A DNA stretch of 64,000 bases from Nocardia sp. NBC_01329 (lineage in GTDB: Bacteria; Actinomycetota; Actinomycetes; Mycobacteriales; Mycobacteriaceae), in assembly GCF_035956715.1 (NCBI RefSeq), contig NZ_CP108381.1:5488001-5552000 (forward strand), read 5' to 3'. Positions 63,806 to 64,000 of the stretch are shown here, piece by piece (the first letter of the stretch is position 1; each line of letters opens with the position of its first letter). The notes under the pieces were generated by a model. That model was not told where the DNA came from and did not search any database. It saw only the letters and a program-made list of their open reading frames with translations. A program made the translations under genes and the position numbers.

Positions 63806-63997
63806 TCAGGCCCGAGCGACGGAAGCGAGGAAGGAATCCCACGCCACCGGATCGACCACAAGGGCCGGACCGGCGGGATTCTTGGAATCACGAATACCGA
63901 CCGCACCATCGGTCAGGAACGCAACCTCGACACAGTTCTTGTCGCCCCCGCTGCGGCTGCTCTTGAACCAGTCCGCGTTCGACAGATCAACGGTCAT
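63806..63997 (-). CDS. DUF397 domain protein
   Basis: The 63-residue product starts MTVDLSNADWFKSSRSGGDKNCVEVAF and ends with VVDPVAWDSFLASV, the full length of a typical DUF397 protein. DUF397 proteins occur in large numbers in actinomycetes, usually next to an XRE-type regulator, which would lie beyond the window edge; some are proposed to act as antitoxin-like partners. Confidence 0.9.
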   Translation of the reverse strand: MTVDLSNADWFKSSRSGGDKNCVEVAFLTDGAVGIRDSKNPAGPALVVDPVAWDSFLASVARA

Positions 63998-64000
63998 GGT

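Noticed and set aside
1..64000. tRNA, rRNA or riboswitch genes
   Set aside because: No cloverleaf with a TTC-type arm, no rRNA segment and no recognisable riboswitch core was seen by eye.

Overview
The window is high-GC actinobacterial DNA from a mycolic-acid-containing organism. It carries close counterparts of the Mycobacterium tuberculosis cell-wall block Rv3789-Rv3813: GtrA-like protein, dprE1, dprE2, aftA, Emb arabinosyltransferases, accD4-pks13-fadD32, Culp6-type cutinase, antigen-85 mycolyltransferases, aftB, ubiA, a PAP2 phosphatase, glfT2 and glf. The duplicated and LGFP-fused mycolyltransferases, the rearranged emb/aftA order, the DUF397 gene and the general sequence character point to Nocardiaceae, most likely Nocardia. 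This is an inference from gene content; no 16S or other marker is present.

Layout. 1-9 kb: the end of a DUF2142 membrane protein, then dTDP-L-rhamnose genes. rmlB is on the minus strand; rmlA and rmlC are on the plus strand. Between them lie a secreted glycine-rich protein, an F420-type oxidoreductase and a two-gene minus-strand unit: an ATP-grasp ligase and a 661-residue protein whose C-terminal third carries a papain-like Gln-Cys-His-Asn signature. 9-23 kb: the arabinan block, comprising the GtrA-like protein, a three-copy hairpin repeat, dprE1-dprE2, two Emb proteins and AftA, with a VapBC toxin-antitoxin pair lodged between one emb gene and aftA. 23-33 kb: a PpiB-type cyclophilin, then fadD32-pks13-accD4, which condense and activate mycolic acids. 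33-42 kb: an LLM oxidoreductase, Culp6-like cutinase, a DUF732 lipoprotein and four consecutive mycolyltransferases, the first fused to LGFP repeats. 42-49 kb: a tightly overlapping galactan/arabinan operon glf-glfT2-PAP2-ubiA-aftB, all on the minus strand. 49-55 kb: a proline-rich membrane protein, a MerR/TipA-type regulator, a SpoIID/LytB protein divergent from a peptidoglycan amidase (both with LGFP repeats), and a HAD phosphatase. 55-62 kb: a peptide ABC transporter operon with a fused double ATPase and a translationally coupled membrane protein. 62-64 kb: a divergent hemC paralogue, a YoeB toxin with an apparently truncated antitoxin, and a DUF397 gene at the edge.

Most of the window serves one purpose: building and joining the layers of the mycolyl-arabinogalactan wall. 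Rhamnose comes from RmlABC, galactan from Glf/GlfT2, arabinan precursor from UbiA, DprE1 and DprE2, polymerisation from AftA, Emb and AftB, and mycolates from FadD32, Pks13, AccD4 and the antigen-85 proteins. The parts not explained by this theme are the ATP-grasp/papain-like pair, the intergenic hairpin family, the two toxin-antitoxin loci and the odd hemC.
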